From: Buxus sempervirens
Lineage: Eukaryota; Streptophyta; Magnoliopsida; Buxales; Buxaceae
DNA length: 64,000 nucleotides
Direction: 5' to 3'
NCBI GenBank assembly: GCA_947561395.2
Contig: OX387187.1
Coordinates: forward strand, 32,655,829 to 32,719,828
Shown here: piece by piece, positions 1 to 13,200 of the stretch
Numbering within the stretch: position 1 is the stretch's first letter
Layout: the number at the start of each line of letters is the position of its first letter
Program-made: the position numbers and the translations under genes
Notes under the pieces: generated by a model
Database searches by the model: none
What the model was told of the DNA's origin: nothing
Seen by the model: the letters and a program-made list of their open reading frames with translations, nothing else

Positions 1-214
1 AGTGCATGCTGAGGATCACCGAGAATTCGAAAGGGTCGGAGTACCCTATGTGGATTATGAGTTACCCACCACACTCAATTTCCAAGCTGTGGAGATGGTG
101 CAGGTGAACCGTATCCCCGAAGCTGAAAGGGGGCGACGACTCTCGAAAAAGAGGAGAAAGTACATGTTCAGCGCTGCTGACTGCGCAGACTAGGGTCTCA
201 GAGCCAGCGATGGA

Positions 215-1303
215 TTGGGCAAGTATAAGCAGGGAATTAAGACAGCCATCCGACCTTACGAGCAGACTATTGGTTTTGGACTGGGGTTCAGACCGCAGCC
301 AGAAGACTACTCCCGACTCCTTGGGAACCGTGCCGAGAGGAAAAGGGCGAGAACTGAAGGAAGAGACCCCCACTGGCCCATATGCACACACGAGAACTTG
401 TACCACCACTTCGCTAACATGGAGCGTGAAGCGGCCCAAGCTATCGAGAACATAGTCCCCCAGGGATGGGGAGATGAGTTTTTGGAAACCCCTGACATGG
501 AAGAAGACTACCTGCAAGGATTGGCTCAGATGCTTTGGGAAGAGCCACCATCTATGGAAATGATTGGGGATATAGTGGAAGTAGACCCGTTGGCTCCTGA
601 GGGGTCGCCAGATGGCCTACCAGCACTGATCGCCTTGGACTCAATTGACGAAGTTACCATGGCCTTCGCCCCACCAGATGAGCAATTCATCCCTGATGGG
701 ATCCTGATCAACCCTGCAATTATGATGGAAGTACCGCCACTTGCTCCCATTGAAGAATCCAAAGAAGAAGGGCCAATCATGTATGTTTGCATGATGGAAG
801 GGCGAGACAGCTCAGGAGCACCAACCCGCAGGCCAAGGTCGCCTCCTCCATGCCCCTATATCCCGCACCCTGGAACTCGCGATGGTTTGAACCGCATGTT
901 CTGTAGCATGCCCCAAGTGCTAGGGCCAGTACCGGAAGAGGTGTACCGTGCAGCTTACGGCAAATGGGCACCACCAGCTTACTCTTCTACAGTTCCTGGG
1001 ATACGAACTGGGATACCTATAATGTTTGCACCCCCCAGAGTTGACCCGGCCAACGAGGTTACCGTCGCGTATGCACCGCCCGAGGATGAGATACCGTGGG
1101 CCATCCCCATCAGTGGAGCATGGATGGGGATATCATCAGAATCTGGCCCCCAGTCAGAGAGAAGCCAGAACAAACCAGTGGGAGGCACAACACATGATCC
1201 AATCTGCCTATTGTCGGATGACAGCGCCAACATGGTACTAGCTGAAGAACCGGAAGCGGCAATCATCATCAACAAGGAAGATCGGGCACCACTCAAAAAC
1301 TAG
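215..1303 (+). CDS. Tat/Ogre ORF between gag and reverse transcriptase
   Basis: This open stretch of about 360 codons lies upstream of the reverse transcriptase. It is rich in Pro, Glu and acidic residues and contains phrases such as GLGFRP and repeated MFAPP/VAYAPP-like blocks, the weakly conserved spacer seen in Tat/Ogre polyproteins around the protease. I see no certain catalytic protease motif. Assignment rests mainly on position directly before the RT region and on the GLGFRP phrase. Part of a broken element. Confidence 0.5.
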   Translation: MGKYKQGIKTAIRPYEQTIGFGLGFRPQPEDYSRLLGNRAERKRARTEGRDPHWPICTHENLYHHFANMEREAAQAIENIVPQGWGDEFLETPDMEEDYLQGLAQMLWEEPPSMEMIGDIVEVDPLAPEGSPDGLPALIALDSIDEVTMAFAPPDEQFIPDGILINPAIMMEVPPLAPIEESKEEGPIMYVCMMEGRDSSGAPTRRPRSPPPCPYIPHPGTRDGLNRMFCSMPQVLGPVPEEVYRAAYGKWAPPAYSSTVPGIRTGIPIMFAPPRVDPANEVTVAYAPPEDEIPWAIPISGAWMGISSESGPQSERSQNKPVGGTTHDPICLLSDDSANMVLAEEPEAAIIINKEDRAPLKN

Positions 1304-1762
1304 AGCGCCACGCCTTTTGCTGTCAGCAAAGCTACCATTCCAAAGGGGGTTCTTATCACCTCTGAAATTTCCATTGTAGCTACTGCTGAAGTTTTTAATG
1401 AATACCTGAACTCTTCTTACTACTTGCATTTGTTTGAAAAAGAAAATAACAAAAATGAACAACTTGAGCATCGCGATCTTAGTATCAATCCCGACGCACA
1501 CCCGGAAAGTCTGGGGCACGGGATAGGTAATAAGATTGCCATAAGGGAACAAGAAAAACAAAAAGAAAAGCCAGTCCAGATGGCAATAATAAATGAAACG
1601 CATGAGCCAGTGTCCAATCCTGAAAACGAGCAAGAACTCGACAAATCAGATTGGGGCACTCGCCCATCGTAGCAAGAAGATTAAAACATCGTCCCCTGTG
1701 AGCCTTTCGAGCATGAGGACGATGATGAATCATGGGAGACCTCGCTTGAAATCCAACTTGCA

Positions 1763-3990
1763 TTGGAAAGGCATGAAAAGGGTCCCCAGGCCAACATTGA
1801 GGAAACAGAGTCAATTGACATAGGTGAAGTAGCACAACCCAGGATTCTCCAAATTGGTAAAAAGCTGTCACCATTATTGAGAAAACAGATGTTTGATTTT
1901 CTTAAATCTTATTCTGATGTGTTTGCATGGTCATATGAGGATATGCCCGGGTTAGACATGGACTTGGTAGTGCATCGGTTACCAACAAAGTCTGAGGCCG
2001 TACCTGTGAAACGGAATCTCAGGCGCACGAAGCCGGAATGGGCCCTGAAGATCAAGGAAGAGGTCACCAAGCAACTGGATGCCGGGTTCTTGCAAGTAAC
2101 TCACTATCTGGAGTGGTTAGCCAACATTGTGCCAGTTCCCAAGAAAGATGGGAAAGTCAGGATGTGTGTCGACTATAGAGATCTGAACAAAGCAAGTCCG
2201 AAGGACGACTTCCCATTGCCGCACATTGATGTACTGGTGGACAATACAGCAACGCATTCGATGTTCTCTTTCATGGACGGTTTCTCTGGTTACAACCAGA
2301 TAAGGATGGCACCTGAAGATATGGAGAAGACATCCTTTATCACGCACTGGGGCACTTACTGCTACCACGTGATGCCATTTGGACTAAAGAATGCGGGCGC
2401 TACATATCAGCGTGCAATGACTCTGTTATTCCACGACATGATACACAAGGAAATGGAAGTGTATGTGGATGACATGATAGCGAAGTCTAAGGAAGAAGAA
2501 GATCACTTGGTGAACCTTGGAAAGATGTTTGACAGACTCAGAGAGCACAAGCTTCGGCTCAACCCAAACAAGTGTGTGTTTGGAGTGACTTCAGGAAAGC
2601 TGCTCGGCTTCATAGTGGGCAAGCGAGGCATTGAGGTTGATCCTGTCAAAGCAAAGGCAATTCTGGAGATGCCTCCTCCGTCGACAGAAAAGGAAGTGAG
2701 AGGATTCCTGGGCAGATTGCAGTATATCAGTAGGTTCATTGCGCAGATGACTCCTGTGTGTGAGCCTATATTCAAGCTGCTAAAGAAAGACAACCCTGTG
2801 GTTTGGAATGACGACTGTCAAATAGCGTTTGATAAGATCAAGGCCTATCTGATGAGTCCGCCGACTTTGGTCCCGCCTGTCCCAGGACGACCCTTGATTA
2901 TGTATCTGACAGTCTCTGCGACGGCTGTAGGATGTGTGTTAGGACAACACGATGAGAAAGGGCGGAAAGAACAAGCAATCTACTACCTAAGCAAGAAATT
3001 TACCGACATCGAAGTCAGATACACAGTGCTTGAAAAGACGTGTTGTGCCCTAATCTGGGCAGCCCAGAAGCTTCGCCATTATTTGCTTAGCCACACAGTC
3101 TTACTGATCTCCAATCTGGATCCGTTGAAATACATTTTTGAGAAGCCGATCTCCACTGGTAGGGTTGCCAGGTGGCAAGTCCTTTTATCTGAGTATGACA
3201 TTGTCTACACAACCAGAAAGGCGATAAAAGGACAAGCTGTAGCAGATCACTTGGCAGAGCATCCGCTACCGGACTACCAACCACTTCTGACTCAATTCCC
3301 AGACGAAGATGTGATGTGTACAGAGTCTGCAGATATTACAGAAGAAACCAAGTGGCAAATGTTCTTTGACGGGGCAGTGAATGTAAATGGAAAAGGGATC
3401 GGAGCAGTGCTAATTTCCCCAGACAATGTCCATCACCCGATAGCAGCAAAGCTTCTGTTTGATTGCACTAGCAACATGGCCGAATATGAAGCATGTGTGT
3501 TAGGCCTGCGAGCGGCGATCGAGATGCATATACAAGAGCTGAAAGTATTTGGTGATTCGAGTCTTATCATCTATCAAGTGATGGAAGACTGGAAGACCAG
3601 AGATGTGAAGTTAGTGCCATACCAAGAGCTGGTCAAGGAATTAGAAGAGGAATTTGAGAGCGTGACATTTGACTACATGCCACGAGACGGGAACCGATTT
3701 GTAGATGCCCTAGCTACACTGGCATCAATGGCCACCATCACGAATGATGCTTGGGTGCAACCACTGGAAATAGAAATTTGGCGTTACCCTGTTTACCGCT
3801 TCAGTGTTGAGAAAAGCACACCCGAAGAAGAGCCTTGGTACGCAGACATTGAGAGGTACACAAGGAACAGAATTCTGCCAGAAGGTGCCTCAGCTGCAGA
3901 GAAGCGAACTATACAAAGGTTGGCAGGGCAATACTTTTACAGTGGGGGCAGACTGTACAAGAAGTCATACAATGATTCCCTACTGCTATG
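1763..3990 (+). CDS. Tat/Ogre reverse transcriptase, RNase H and archaeal-type second RNase H
   Basis: The reverse transcriptase shows the NIVPVPKKDGKVRMCVDYRDLN block, FMDGFSGYNQIRM, MPFGLKNAGATYQR and the YVDD catalytic box (about 2462). The first RNase H follows, with AIYYLSKKFTDIEVRYT near 2980. A second, archaeal-type RNase H starts near 3359 (FFDGAVNVNGKGIGAVLISP) and ends near 3730 with DALATLASM. The double RNase H is diagnostic for the Tat branch of Ty3. The protein would act in the cytoplasmic virus-like particle to copy the element RNA. Part of a broken element. Confidence 0.9.
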
Positions 3991-4019
3991 TGTCAGAGAA
4001 GCCGAGGCATGGAAATTGA

Positions 4020-5082
4020 TTGAGGAAGTCCATGGAGGGTTGTGCGGCGCACACATGAATGGGCATATGCTAGCAAGAAAGATTCTAAGGATGGGCTATT
4101 ACTGGATGACCATGGAGGCAGACTGCTACGCTCATGCAGAAAATGCCAGCTATGCCAGATTTATGCCGACAACATCCATACACCATCGAATACGTTACAT
4201 CCCATGACATCACCTTGGCCGTTTGCCATCTGGGGAATCGACATGATAGGCCAGGTTCATCCAATGGCTTCAAACGGGCATCGGTTCATCTTAGTGGCAA
4301 TTGACTATTTTACCAAGTGGGTAGAGGCCATGTCCTTCGTGGATGTAAAGAAATCTCATGTGCTCAAGTTTATCAGAAACAATATAGTCTGTCGCTACGG
4401 AGTTCTAGAAGCGGTCATCACTAATAATGCAAAGAATCTGAATAATAAGGACATGGAAAAGATGTGTGAAGATCTGAAGATCAGACATCTAAACTCCACG
4501 GCATACCGGCCCAAGATGAATGGGGCAGTAGAGGCTGCCAACAAGAATCTGAAGAAGATACTTGAGAAAATGGTAGTCACTTACAGAGACTGGCATGAGA
4601 AGCTGCCCTATGCACTGCACGCTTATCGGACGTCGATTCGGACATCGACCGGAGCAACCCCGTTCTCCCTGGTATATGGAATGGAAGCAGTCCTCCTCGT
4701 GGAAGCACAGATTCCGTCACTTAGAATTCTGAAGGAAGCCGAAATCAGTGACGTCGAGTGGGAAGAATCCAGATTTGACCAGTTGCAGTTACTGGATAAA
4801 AAGAGGATCAAGGCTTTGTGCCATGGCCAACTCTATCAACAGAGAGTGGCGCGAGCCTACAACAAGAAAGTGAAGCCACGACAGTTCAAAGTGGGAGACC
4901 TAGTGCTGAAGAGAATCTTTCCCCATCAAGAAGACAACCGTGGGAAATTCAAGCCAAACTACGAGGGGCCATTCGTAGTCCACAAGGTTCTGTCCCGAGG
5001 AGCACTCATCCTACAAGAAATGGACGGGGCAATTTTTCCTGAGCCGATAAATGCAGACGCAGTCAAACTGTACTATGCCTAA
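4020..5082 (+). CDS. Tat/Ogre integrase region
   Basis: The zinc-binding N-terminal part (HGGLCGAHMNGHMLARKI, then two cysteine positions near 4130-4160) precedes an rve-type catalytic core beginning FAIWGIDMIG and containing AIDYFTKWVEA and STAYRPKMNGAVEAANK. The C-terminal part has PRQFKVGDLVLK and ends INADAVKLYYA, as usual for Tat integrases. It overlaps the end of the RT/RNase H region and completes pol. No chromodomain is visible. Part of a broken element. Confidence 0.85.
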
Positions 5083-6230
5083 GATCATTCTGATTGGGAA
5101 ATGAAGAGAGGCCATCCTTGACTCTCCTTTAGACTATAAATCCTTCAGAATACCTTAAATTCTCCCCTAGTTAAACAATTTTGAGCCTTAAAATTCTTTC
5201 AACCCATTGCAAGTGTTCTACACATCAAACCGGGCATTCCTGGCAAAGGAAAAAGAAACAGGGCATCCTGGCCCAGAAAAACCTCAAAAAGAAGAGAAAT
5301 TGCGAAAGAAAAAGAAAGAAAAAAGAAACACAGAAAATGGGGAAATGTTTACCCAGCAAAAATATAGAGATACAAATAAGCCAGGATGTAAGTCCCACCA
5401 ACAATAAAAGTAGCACACTTTACAAACCCAAAAATTAAAGCTTTTTTGAGCCACTTATCCTTTCTTTCATAGCCAAGACCAAGCCTATGTTTCGTCCTAG
5501 TTCCAAAGACCTCTCGGATCCTGAAAAGAATGGTCAGGGCAAACAGTTAAGTCGGCATTCGTCAGCAATGACGGAATTCAGAGCTTCCTAGGAAGGCTAG
5601 ACACAGTGAAAACCCGAAAAAAAGGGCGTTGTGTAGTAAGTCCAAAAAAAAAAAAAAACTGGTCACATCTGGATTGAGCAGAGCAAGATACGGAGGAGAG
5701 CAGTAACAGTAGCAGACAGTAAACTGAGAAAATTGCACAAATCTGAGAGGTCCAGACCGGCAGGTTGCGCCTGAGTCAAAGACTTCACCGTGGCCTGTGA
5801 TGACGATGCTACTGACAATACCAAGCACTCCAAGTCCCGTCTGACCACGGAAAATTTCTTTGATATTGCAAACACAAGCACACACTGACACACCTGTCTT
5901 CTCTATAATTGTTCTGCTTAACTATTTGAAGCTCCACGTTGGGCTACTAGCCAGAGTTGATAGTCTCTCAACCTTGGCAGAGGCCATTTCTAGTTGCAAT
6001 GGGCAAAAGGCTCGGAGCAAAGAAAATAAGAATGCTTTGCATTAATCCCCAGATAGTCCAAGACTGACCTTCTTGTTCCCTTCATGACTCCATAGGTACA
6101 GCAAAACTGGGATGACGGACGTCTTCTCCAAAAATCCCCAATGAAATCATTTCATCAGAAGGAGCAGGATACCTGTCTGGAATCCCCAGTAGAGTCCTCT
6201 CAAGCGAGTGATGCCTGACAATAAAAACGT
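5083..6230 (+). other. 3' non-coding region of the first Tat/Ogre element
   Basis: There is no gene here. The stretch carries a purine-rich block (about 5230-5340) and a phrase, TTTCATAGCCAAGACCAAGC, that recurs in altered form near 17330-17360, so it is homologous to the 3' region of the later Tat element. A small hairpin lies at 5601-5637 (outer arms ACACA/TGTGT, inner CCC/GGG). The last bases before the LTR at 6231 do not form the purine tract seen at the two other LTR starts. Confidence 0.6.
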
Positions 6231-9169
6231 TGTAAGCACCTTATTTTTGCACCCTTGGAATTGCCGGAAATGCAAACCCTAAATAGAAAGTCAAACCATA
6301 AGGGACAAAAAGTTGACCTTCTGACCAAGTGATAATGGGCCACCTTGATTTATCCCATTGGATGGAGAATCCCGACACGAGTCCAACGCAACTGAGTTTG
6401 CTGGAATCGGAGTCCGGATGAAGATTCTAAGGGCAGTCAAACTTAAGGGAAGGCCAAAAGTTGACTTTTCCTCGGAATCCGTGCCAAGTGTTTAGCCATA
6501 TGTCATTGAATATAGGGCTCCGATACGAGTCTAACGCAATTGAGTTTGCTCAAATCGGAGTTCGGATGAAGGAGATATGATCTGTCGAAGTTTCCGGGCA
6601 GCAAAGCCAGAAACTGCACACGTGGCACAAGAACTGCGCACATGGCGACCAACGCAGCAAAATATCTCAGGGACTAAATCTTAAATATAAAAAATTCGTA
6701 CGGGCGATCCGTAGATATCAAAAAGGGTCAAATCGGTCGAATCGGTCAAGTCGAAGGGCAAATCCGTAATTTCTCGATTTGTATCCGGTCTAATATACCG
6801 GATACACTAGCTACCCTTCATGACCGGACTTGAAGACCGGATATACAAGAAGATTTTCGCGCGAGATCCGCGCCGATCGCCCGACAAATTCGCGGCGGCA
6901 TTTAATTTCCAAATGATTGTGTTTGTATCCGGTCTTGAAGACCGGATACAAAGGAGCCTTAGTGTATCCGGTCTTCAAGACCGGATACACATAGGGCATA
7001 GTGTATCTGGCCTGAGTTGCCGGATACATTATTTTTTCTATAAAAAGCAAACCAGCAGCTCATTTCGGGGGTTGGCTTTCTTTTGGCTGTTTCCACCCCT
7101 TCTCCTCCACCCTTCCTGGTACGAAACCAGCCTCCCTCACCCCTCTTTCCTCCTTCTTTTTCTCCATTTCCTCATAACCAAGATAGGAGGCTTGCTGTTG
7201 GCGGATAAAGGAGAGGTGCTCCAGCAACTCTTGGAGCTGTAAAGGGGGTTCAACACTCATCACAAAGGGTTTTAAACCCCAAGGTAATGCTTCCCTACAC
7301 CTTGTATTTCACATACATGAGAATGAGTGTATTTCCCAATGTTTAGAAAGTCTTGCTTATTCCATGCTCAAAATCAGTTTTTCAGTAAAGTTTCCTTGCA
7401 TTTGCTTTGTTAATTCTGTAGGCTGCTGCTTCACATGCTTCTTGTGATTCAATGAGGGAGCATGTTCCCTCTTGCTTGATCTCATGTATCCCATATGCAA
7501 GCCTCCCCCTATTCCCTTCTTTAGGCAATCTTTTTAGCTAAGTGTGTGACTTAGTTTTGCATGATTATGGTATGATTGAGGGTGATGCATTTGTTTTACT
7601 CATTTACACATGATTATAGTGGTATGCGTGCCTGTGATTTCACCTTCATGACTGTGTGTCCCAAGCATGGGTATGAGCAAAGCTTGGTGGGTGTGCATGG
7701 AAAGGGATAAGCATGGCTTTACTGTTTTAAGTACTTGTTTAGGACCCCATGCATGATTGGTTGTTTGCCTGTTATTGTTCATACTTGGCCGTTGTTCCAT
7801 AGGTCTGTAAGCACCCGGAATGGAGGTACATGACCTCTGTTCCTCCACTGAATTTCGTACAAGATGTAGAAGAAGGGAAGCCCATACCCTTCTCCCATGA
7901 TCCGGCTTGGAAAGCCCTTCATGAGAGCCAAGTGGCTCACCTGAACCAACGTGGGCTCACCTAGGAGCCCACACGACCTCCAGAACCCCCTGGAGGGCTT
8001 AAAAACCCAACCCCCTGGCAGAAATCCGAAAATTGGGTTTCTGCAGGTTGATCCGGCAACTCAGGCCGGATCAACAGAGCCCCCTGTGTAGCCGGTCAAG
8101 GATGCCGGATACACAGAGACCAGTGCATATCCGGCGACAGATACCGGATACACAGTGACCTGTAGGTAGCCGGCATCTCAGGCCGGCTACACTGCCAGAA
8201 TCCATTTTGAGCCATTTGCTGATCTTGTATGTTTTTTTTGAATTGTTTAATCAAATCCGAATGAACCAGAAGGGTTTCCGGGTCACCCGGAAACCCAAAG
8301 TGGGCCACGGACCGACCCGGTCCAAATTGATTTCCGGTGGGCCTTCCAACGGGGCCCACCAAGCCCGACCAACCCACTTGTGCTTAAATAAGATAAATAA
8401 GAGATTTGAGTGGGCCAAACCATTTGAGGCCCACCCAAGCCCTATCTGGGCCATGCATGCTTAAAGTAGATCGTGGTGTGGCCGAGACCACGGGCAGGGC
8501 CTATCGGGCCCACTAAGCCCATGAACCCAACCAACTTAGGGTTTAAGAACCCTAACTCAGGAAGTCCTGGGCTTTCAAGCCCAAGCCTAGGTAAAGGGCC
8601 CCAAGCCCAATATCTGGCCCATTTTTGTAAAGGTTAATCAAGAATAACTCAAAACACTTGGCAACCAAGGTGAGGCCCACTCAAGGGCCCACAAACAATC
8701 CCGGCCCACTTGTGCATAGAAATCACTTAAATAACCAAATCGGAATTTAAATAAAATCAATTCACTTCAACCAAAGCCCAAGGGGCCTCTCAGGGTTAGA
8801 CTAAGGCCCACCAAGGGACAGGTGGGCTCAACCAAGCCCACCCAGGAATCCGCGGGCCTTCCAATGGGGCCCACCCAATCAGACTCACATCACTTTAATT
8901 AAAAAGATAAAATCAAGTAAAGGGACCCACACCACTTTGGCGGTTCCGCTAGACTTAATCAAATCACATGCTGGAATAGGAATTGGGTAAGCGAGAGACC
9001 GACTGAATTGACTCAAACCAGGGAATCCTATGGGACCCGTCACTTGACGGGGTGGACTGGGGTGTCTACGGACTTCCCCATACCGCAACCGAGCCCCAAT
9101 CTCAAAGCCGCAGACCAAAAGCCTTAATAGAAGAAATTAGGCACCTAGGTGTCTGCCTGCACCCCATCA
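6231..9169 (+). repeat. Tat/Ogre-type LTR A (about 2.9 kb)
   Basis: It begins TGTAAGCACC and ends near CCCCATCA just before a TGGCGACTCC primer-binding site. It aligns by eye along its length with LTR B (10234-13254), at roughly 85% in the parts compared, so the two are old or belong to sister subfamilies. The U3 part holds four or five GTATCCGG/CCGGATAC palindromes (6781-7027), then a TATA box at 7039. Further palindromes of the same style appear near 8090-8190. The middle (8300-8900) is rich in GGCCCA/GGGCC words. No host gene is contained. Confidence 0.85.
7039..7047 (+). promoter_or_regulatory. LTR A TATA box
   Basis: TATAAAAAG directly follows the last U3 palindrome and matches the TATAAATA at the same place in LTR B; the downstream words GCAAACCAG(C/T)AGCTCATTTC are shared. 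Probable core promoter of the element. Confidence 0.6.
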
Positions 9170-9174
9170 GGCAG

Positions 9175-9192
9175 TGGCGACTCCAAACAAAC
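9175..9192 (+). promoter_or_regulatory. Primer-binding site after LTR A
   Basis: TGGCGACTCC lies five bases after the LTR end, as at 13260. The word is typical of Ogre/Tat primer sites, usually ascribed to tRNA-Arg. Only the first ten bases are convincing. Confidence 0.55.
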
Positions 9193-10216
9193 CCCGAGGC
9201 ACGCATCGTTTTGCGTGCGCCTCGTCGTGCGACCGAAATCGGGTGTGCACAAACGTCTCAAGCCTCGCCCAGTCTGAAGAGGCCGGCCTTGCAAAGGAGA
9301 GCCAGAAAGGGACAAAGAAAGCCAACTTCAATCCTCAGCAGAGTCTCTCGCACTCGACAAGGGCTTGAATAAGCATGAAGAACTCAAGCCCGTGCAAAAG
9401 GAAAACGCCGTATCAAGGAAAATGACAGCGTGAGGAATCCCCACTTATCCCCAGTGGAGCATCCTTCCCAGGGGGACTCCCACGCTCGCCAGTAACAAGG
9501 ATTGAATCAAAAGGAGAGGCGACGAGGAAAAGATTCCTTCCCAAATCCCCAGCAACAGTCATACCAAGCTAGGGAGCCCCTCCAAGAGAACAAGCCAGCG
9601 CTACCAAAGAAGGGACAAGAAGACATGGAGAAGAATGAGCATAAATGAAGATATCACCGGGCAAAGATGGCCCCTTTTGTAATTTTGTTTTCACACTTTT
9701 GTAAATAGATTAGAGCAGGTGTGTGGGCTCCTCTGAGGCACTGGACAGCGCTGGAAGCACCTCCTCACCAACAGCAGTTCCTCCTCCACTCTTCCTTCCT
9801 CTTTTCTCCATTCGGTCGGCATCCTAACCCAACCCTTGGCCGTCAAAAGAAAGATAAGCTTCAAGTAAAAGACATAAAATGGATCAAAAGTCAGAAGTCA
9901 CCTAAAAGCTTTAATGGAACAAATAAGAAGAAAAGAATATTGTCAAGTGTCTGGCATCAACGCCGAAACAGGTTGGCGAGCTCAAGTCCAATCTGATCTC
10001 TTTTAAACTTAAATCAAATGCTGAGGAGTTGCCCTACAAAAACCCGAAAGAAAAGGGTGAGGAAACTCTGAAGCCAGGGAGTGGCGCCACATGATTTGGC
10101 CGCTTCCCTCTCAAAATAAAAATTTCAAAGGATTAAGCTCGTCGACTATGTCGACAGAAATGCCAGGCGCAAAACGAGATTCTTTTTCTCTTTGCCGTTC
10201 ATCCGCGAGGTGACTC

Positions 10217-10233
10217 CGGCAAAGAGGGGCAGC
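10217..10233 (+). promoter_or_regulatory. Polypurine tract before LTR B
   Basis: CCGGCAAAGAGGGGCAGC abuts the LTR start TGTAAGCACC. An almost identical tract (CCGGCAAAGAGGGGGCAGC) stands before LTR C, which supports both LTR boundaries. Confidence 0.75.
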
Positions 10234-13200
10234 TGTAAGCACCTCATTTTTGCGCTCCCAAAAAGCCAGAGATGCAAAAACCCGGCCGAAAAGTCAAACC
10301 CGGAGGGGTGAAAAGTTGACATTTTAATCAGATAAAATTGGGCCACCTTGATCTATCCCATTGGATAAATAATCCCGACACGGTTCCAGCGCAACTGGGT
10401 TTGTAGGAATCGGAGTCAGGATGAAGGTTCTGCGGGCGGTCAAACTTAAGGAAAAGCCAAGAGTTGACTTTTCCTCGATTTTCGTGCCAAATACCTTACT
10501 TTAGCCCAATGGATAGAGAATCCCGACACGGTTCCAGCGCAACTGGGTTTGCAAGAATCAGAGTCCGGATGAAGGTTCTAAGGGCAGTCAAATTTAAGGG
10601 AAAACCTAAAGTTGACTTTTTCTCGGAATCCGTGCCAAGTGCTTAGCCCCATGTCATTAAATAGAGGGCTCCGATACGAGTTTAACACAATTGAGTTTGC
10701 TCGAATCGGAGTTCGGATGAGGGAGATATGATCTGTCGAAGTTCCCAAGCAGCAAAGCCGGAAACTGCATACGTGGCGCAAGAACTGCACACGTAGCAGC
10801 CAACGCAGCAAAATATCTCAGGGACTAAATCTTAAATATAAAAATTTCGTACGGGCGATCCGTAGATATCAAAAAGGGTCAAATCGGTCGAATCGGTCAA
10901 GTCGAAGGGCAAATCCGTAATTTTTCGATTTGTATCCGGACACATATACCGGATACACTGCCTATCCTTCATGGCCGGACTTGAAGACCGGATACATCAA
11001 GATATTCGCGCGAGATCCGCGTCGATCGCCCGACAAATTTGCGGCGGCATTTAATTTTCGAATGATTATGTCTTGTATCCGGACTTGAAGACCGGATACA
11101 AAGGGAAGCTAGTCTATCCGGACTTCAAGTCCGGATACGAAGAGGCCTTAGTGTGTCCGGCCTGAGTTGCCGGATACATTAAAATTTCTATAAATAGCAA
11201 ACCAGTAGCTCATTTCCGGGGTTGGGCTTTTCTTGGCTGTTCTGAGCTTCCTCCTCCACTTTTCTCCCACACGAATCTCCACCTCTTCAACCCCTTTTGG
11301 CCCCCATACCAGCCCAAGCCCTTCCTCTCTTCTCCTTCTCCTCTCTATCCCTACTGAAAGAAGAAGGATTGGAGTTGCTGTTGGTGCTCCAAGGAGGTCT
11401 CCAGGTGCTGTACCACCCCCAAGGCATACCACCATCTTGCACAAGAGGTCAAGGACCTCAGGTAAGACTCCTCTCCATGTTAGATTCGACATATATTAAA
11501 ACTGTATTTTTCTGCAAATATTCTTGTGTGGTTTCTCTTTTTTCGCATGAGGACACGTTCCTACCATGCTAAGTATGTATTTTTCATCATTTGCATGGCA
11601 TGAGGGTTACTACACGTAAGAAACCCACGTGGGTTCCTCTAGGAAGGCATGGTGGTCCATCTATCACCCGCTCTTTAGTCCCTTTGTGTTGCTGTTTTTT
11701 TTTGTTTTTGTTTTGCTCCAAGCATGTTTAAAAAGGGAGCATGTTCCCTCTCCTCTTGCCATCTAATGTATCCCCATATGTAACCCCCTCGCTATTCCTT
11801 TCTTCGTCTCTTCAAGTGAAATGCATGTGTATAGCTAGTGGGGTTTTGCTGTGAATAACATGCTGCATGTGTTAGCATAGGTTTCCTCTTGTCTTTGCAT
11901 GAAGGTAGTTTGCCTTGGACCCAAGCATGTGGGGACCAACCCTCCCTGGAAGCAGATTTTCCCTTCATCATTAAGACCATGTGTGTCCTATTTTCATTAC
12001 TATCTTGTGTAAGCATGATCCCCTTTCCCCTTGTTTTACATTCCCTTGCTCTTGCTAAAAGACCCAAGGAGAGAAGCCAAGTGTGGCTTCTCCCAAGACT
12101 GAACCTACGTGGGCCTCACAGGGGCCCACAAGGCCTTCAAAACCCTCCTGGGAGCCCCTGGAATCAATCCCAAAAGGCCAAAACCCCAAAAAGGCCAATT
12201 CCAGAGTGATCCGGATACTCAGGCCGGATCACCTTTGGCCTCTGTGTATCCGGATACACTGGCCGGATGCACACAAAAGCCTGATTTTTTGCATATTGTT
12301 GATCCCCGGCCGAATTTTTGGCTAATTTGTACTAAAACCAATGAACCAACAGGGTTTCCGGGCCACCCGGAAACCCAAGATGGGACTTGGACCAACCGGT
12401 CCGACCCGGCACACTTGTGGGCCTTCCAACGGGGCCTACCAAGCCCAATGAACCAAAGCCTGCTAATTGAACAAATTAAGTGAAATGAACGAATTGAACC
12501 GGGCGGGCCAAGCCCAATGCGGCCCACCCGTGCCTCGTGATGTGAATGAATGCATGAACTGTGTGGTTTGGCCGAGACCATGGGCTAGGGCCTGTCGGGC
12601 CCGCTAAAGCCCACCAACCGAACCGAGTTAGGGTGCAAGCCCTAAACCCCGAGGAACTGGGCTTTCAAAGCCCAAGGCCTGGATCATGGGCCCAAAGCCC
12701 AATGACCAAGCCCACTTTGGTAAAAATTGAATAAAGATAAATTAGACTTGCTTGGTCACCATGTGGGCCCACCAACCGATCCGGCCCACCACTTTCATGA
12801 AAAACACCTAAGCTTTAACTTAAACCTTAATAAAAATAAACTCACTAACCAAAGCCCACAGGGCCTCCTAGGCTTAGACAGAGGCCCACATGGGCACATG
12901 GGCTTACCCAAGCCCACCAAGGGCACCACGGGCCTTCCAACGGGGCCCGCTCAATCAGACTCAAATAATTTAAATAAAACCAAGATAAAATCAACTAAAG
13001 GGACTCACACCACTCAGGTGGTCCTGCCAAGACTCAATCTGAATTACATGCGGGATTAGGAATCGGGTGAGAACCAAAGTGAAAAGCTGACTCAAGATAG
13101 GGAACCCATGGGACCCGTCATCCGACGGGGTGGGTTGGGGTGTCTACGGACTTCCCCAGCCCGCAACCGAGAACCGACTTAGAATCTCAAGCCGCAGACC

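Larger units (their letters stand above)
1..6230 (+). mobile_element. Tat/Ogre-lineage Ty3 retrotransposon, internal region (left end outside window)
   Basis: The stretch reads on the plus strand as the pol part and 3' untranslated part of a large Tat/Ogre-type Ty3 element. Parts in order are a gag/protease-linked ORF, reverse transcriptase with RNase H, a second archaeal-type RNase H (the hallmark of the Tat lineage), integrase, and about 1.1 kb of non-coding 3' region. The element is a fossil with a few breaks in its coding part; its 5' LTR and gag lie before the window. An LTR begins at 6231, but no clear polypurine tract precedes it, so whether that LTR is this element's own 3' LTR is uncertain. 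Confidence 0.85.
9170..10233 (+). other. Short internal remnant between LTR A and LTR B
   Basis: Only about 1.06 kb lies between two related LTRs. It starts with a primer-binding-site word (TGGCGACTCC at 9175) and ends with a purine tract, so it keeps both ends of a Tat internal region but no gag or pol. It may be a large-deletion derivative or two element ends brought together. Hairpin words occur near 9197-9225 (GAGGCACGCA paired with TGCGTGCGCCTC) and an ACCCGAAAGAAAAGGGT hairpin near 10041. No coding sequence is supported. Confidence 0.6.

Noticed and set aside
11233-11572. Ser/Pro-rich plus-strand frames in LTR B
   Set aside because: They lie in the C/T-rich leader just after the LTR TATA box and have no family match.
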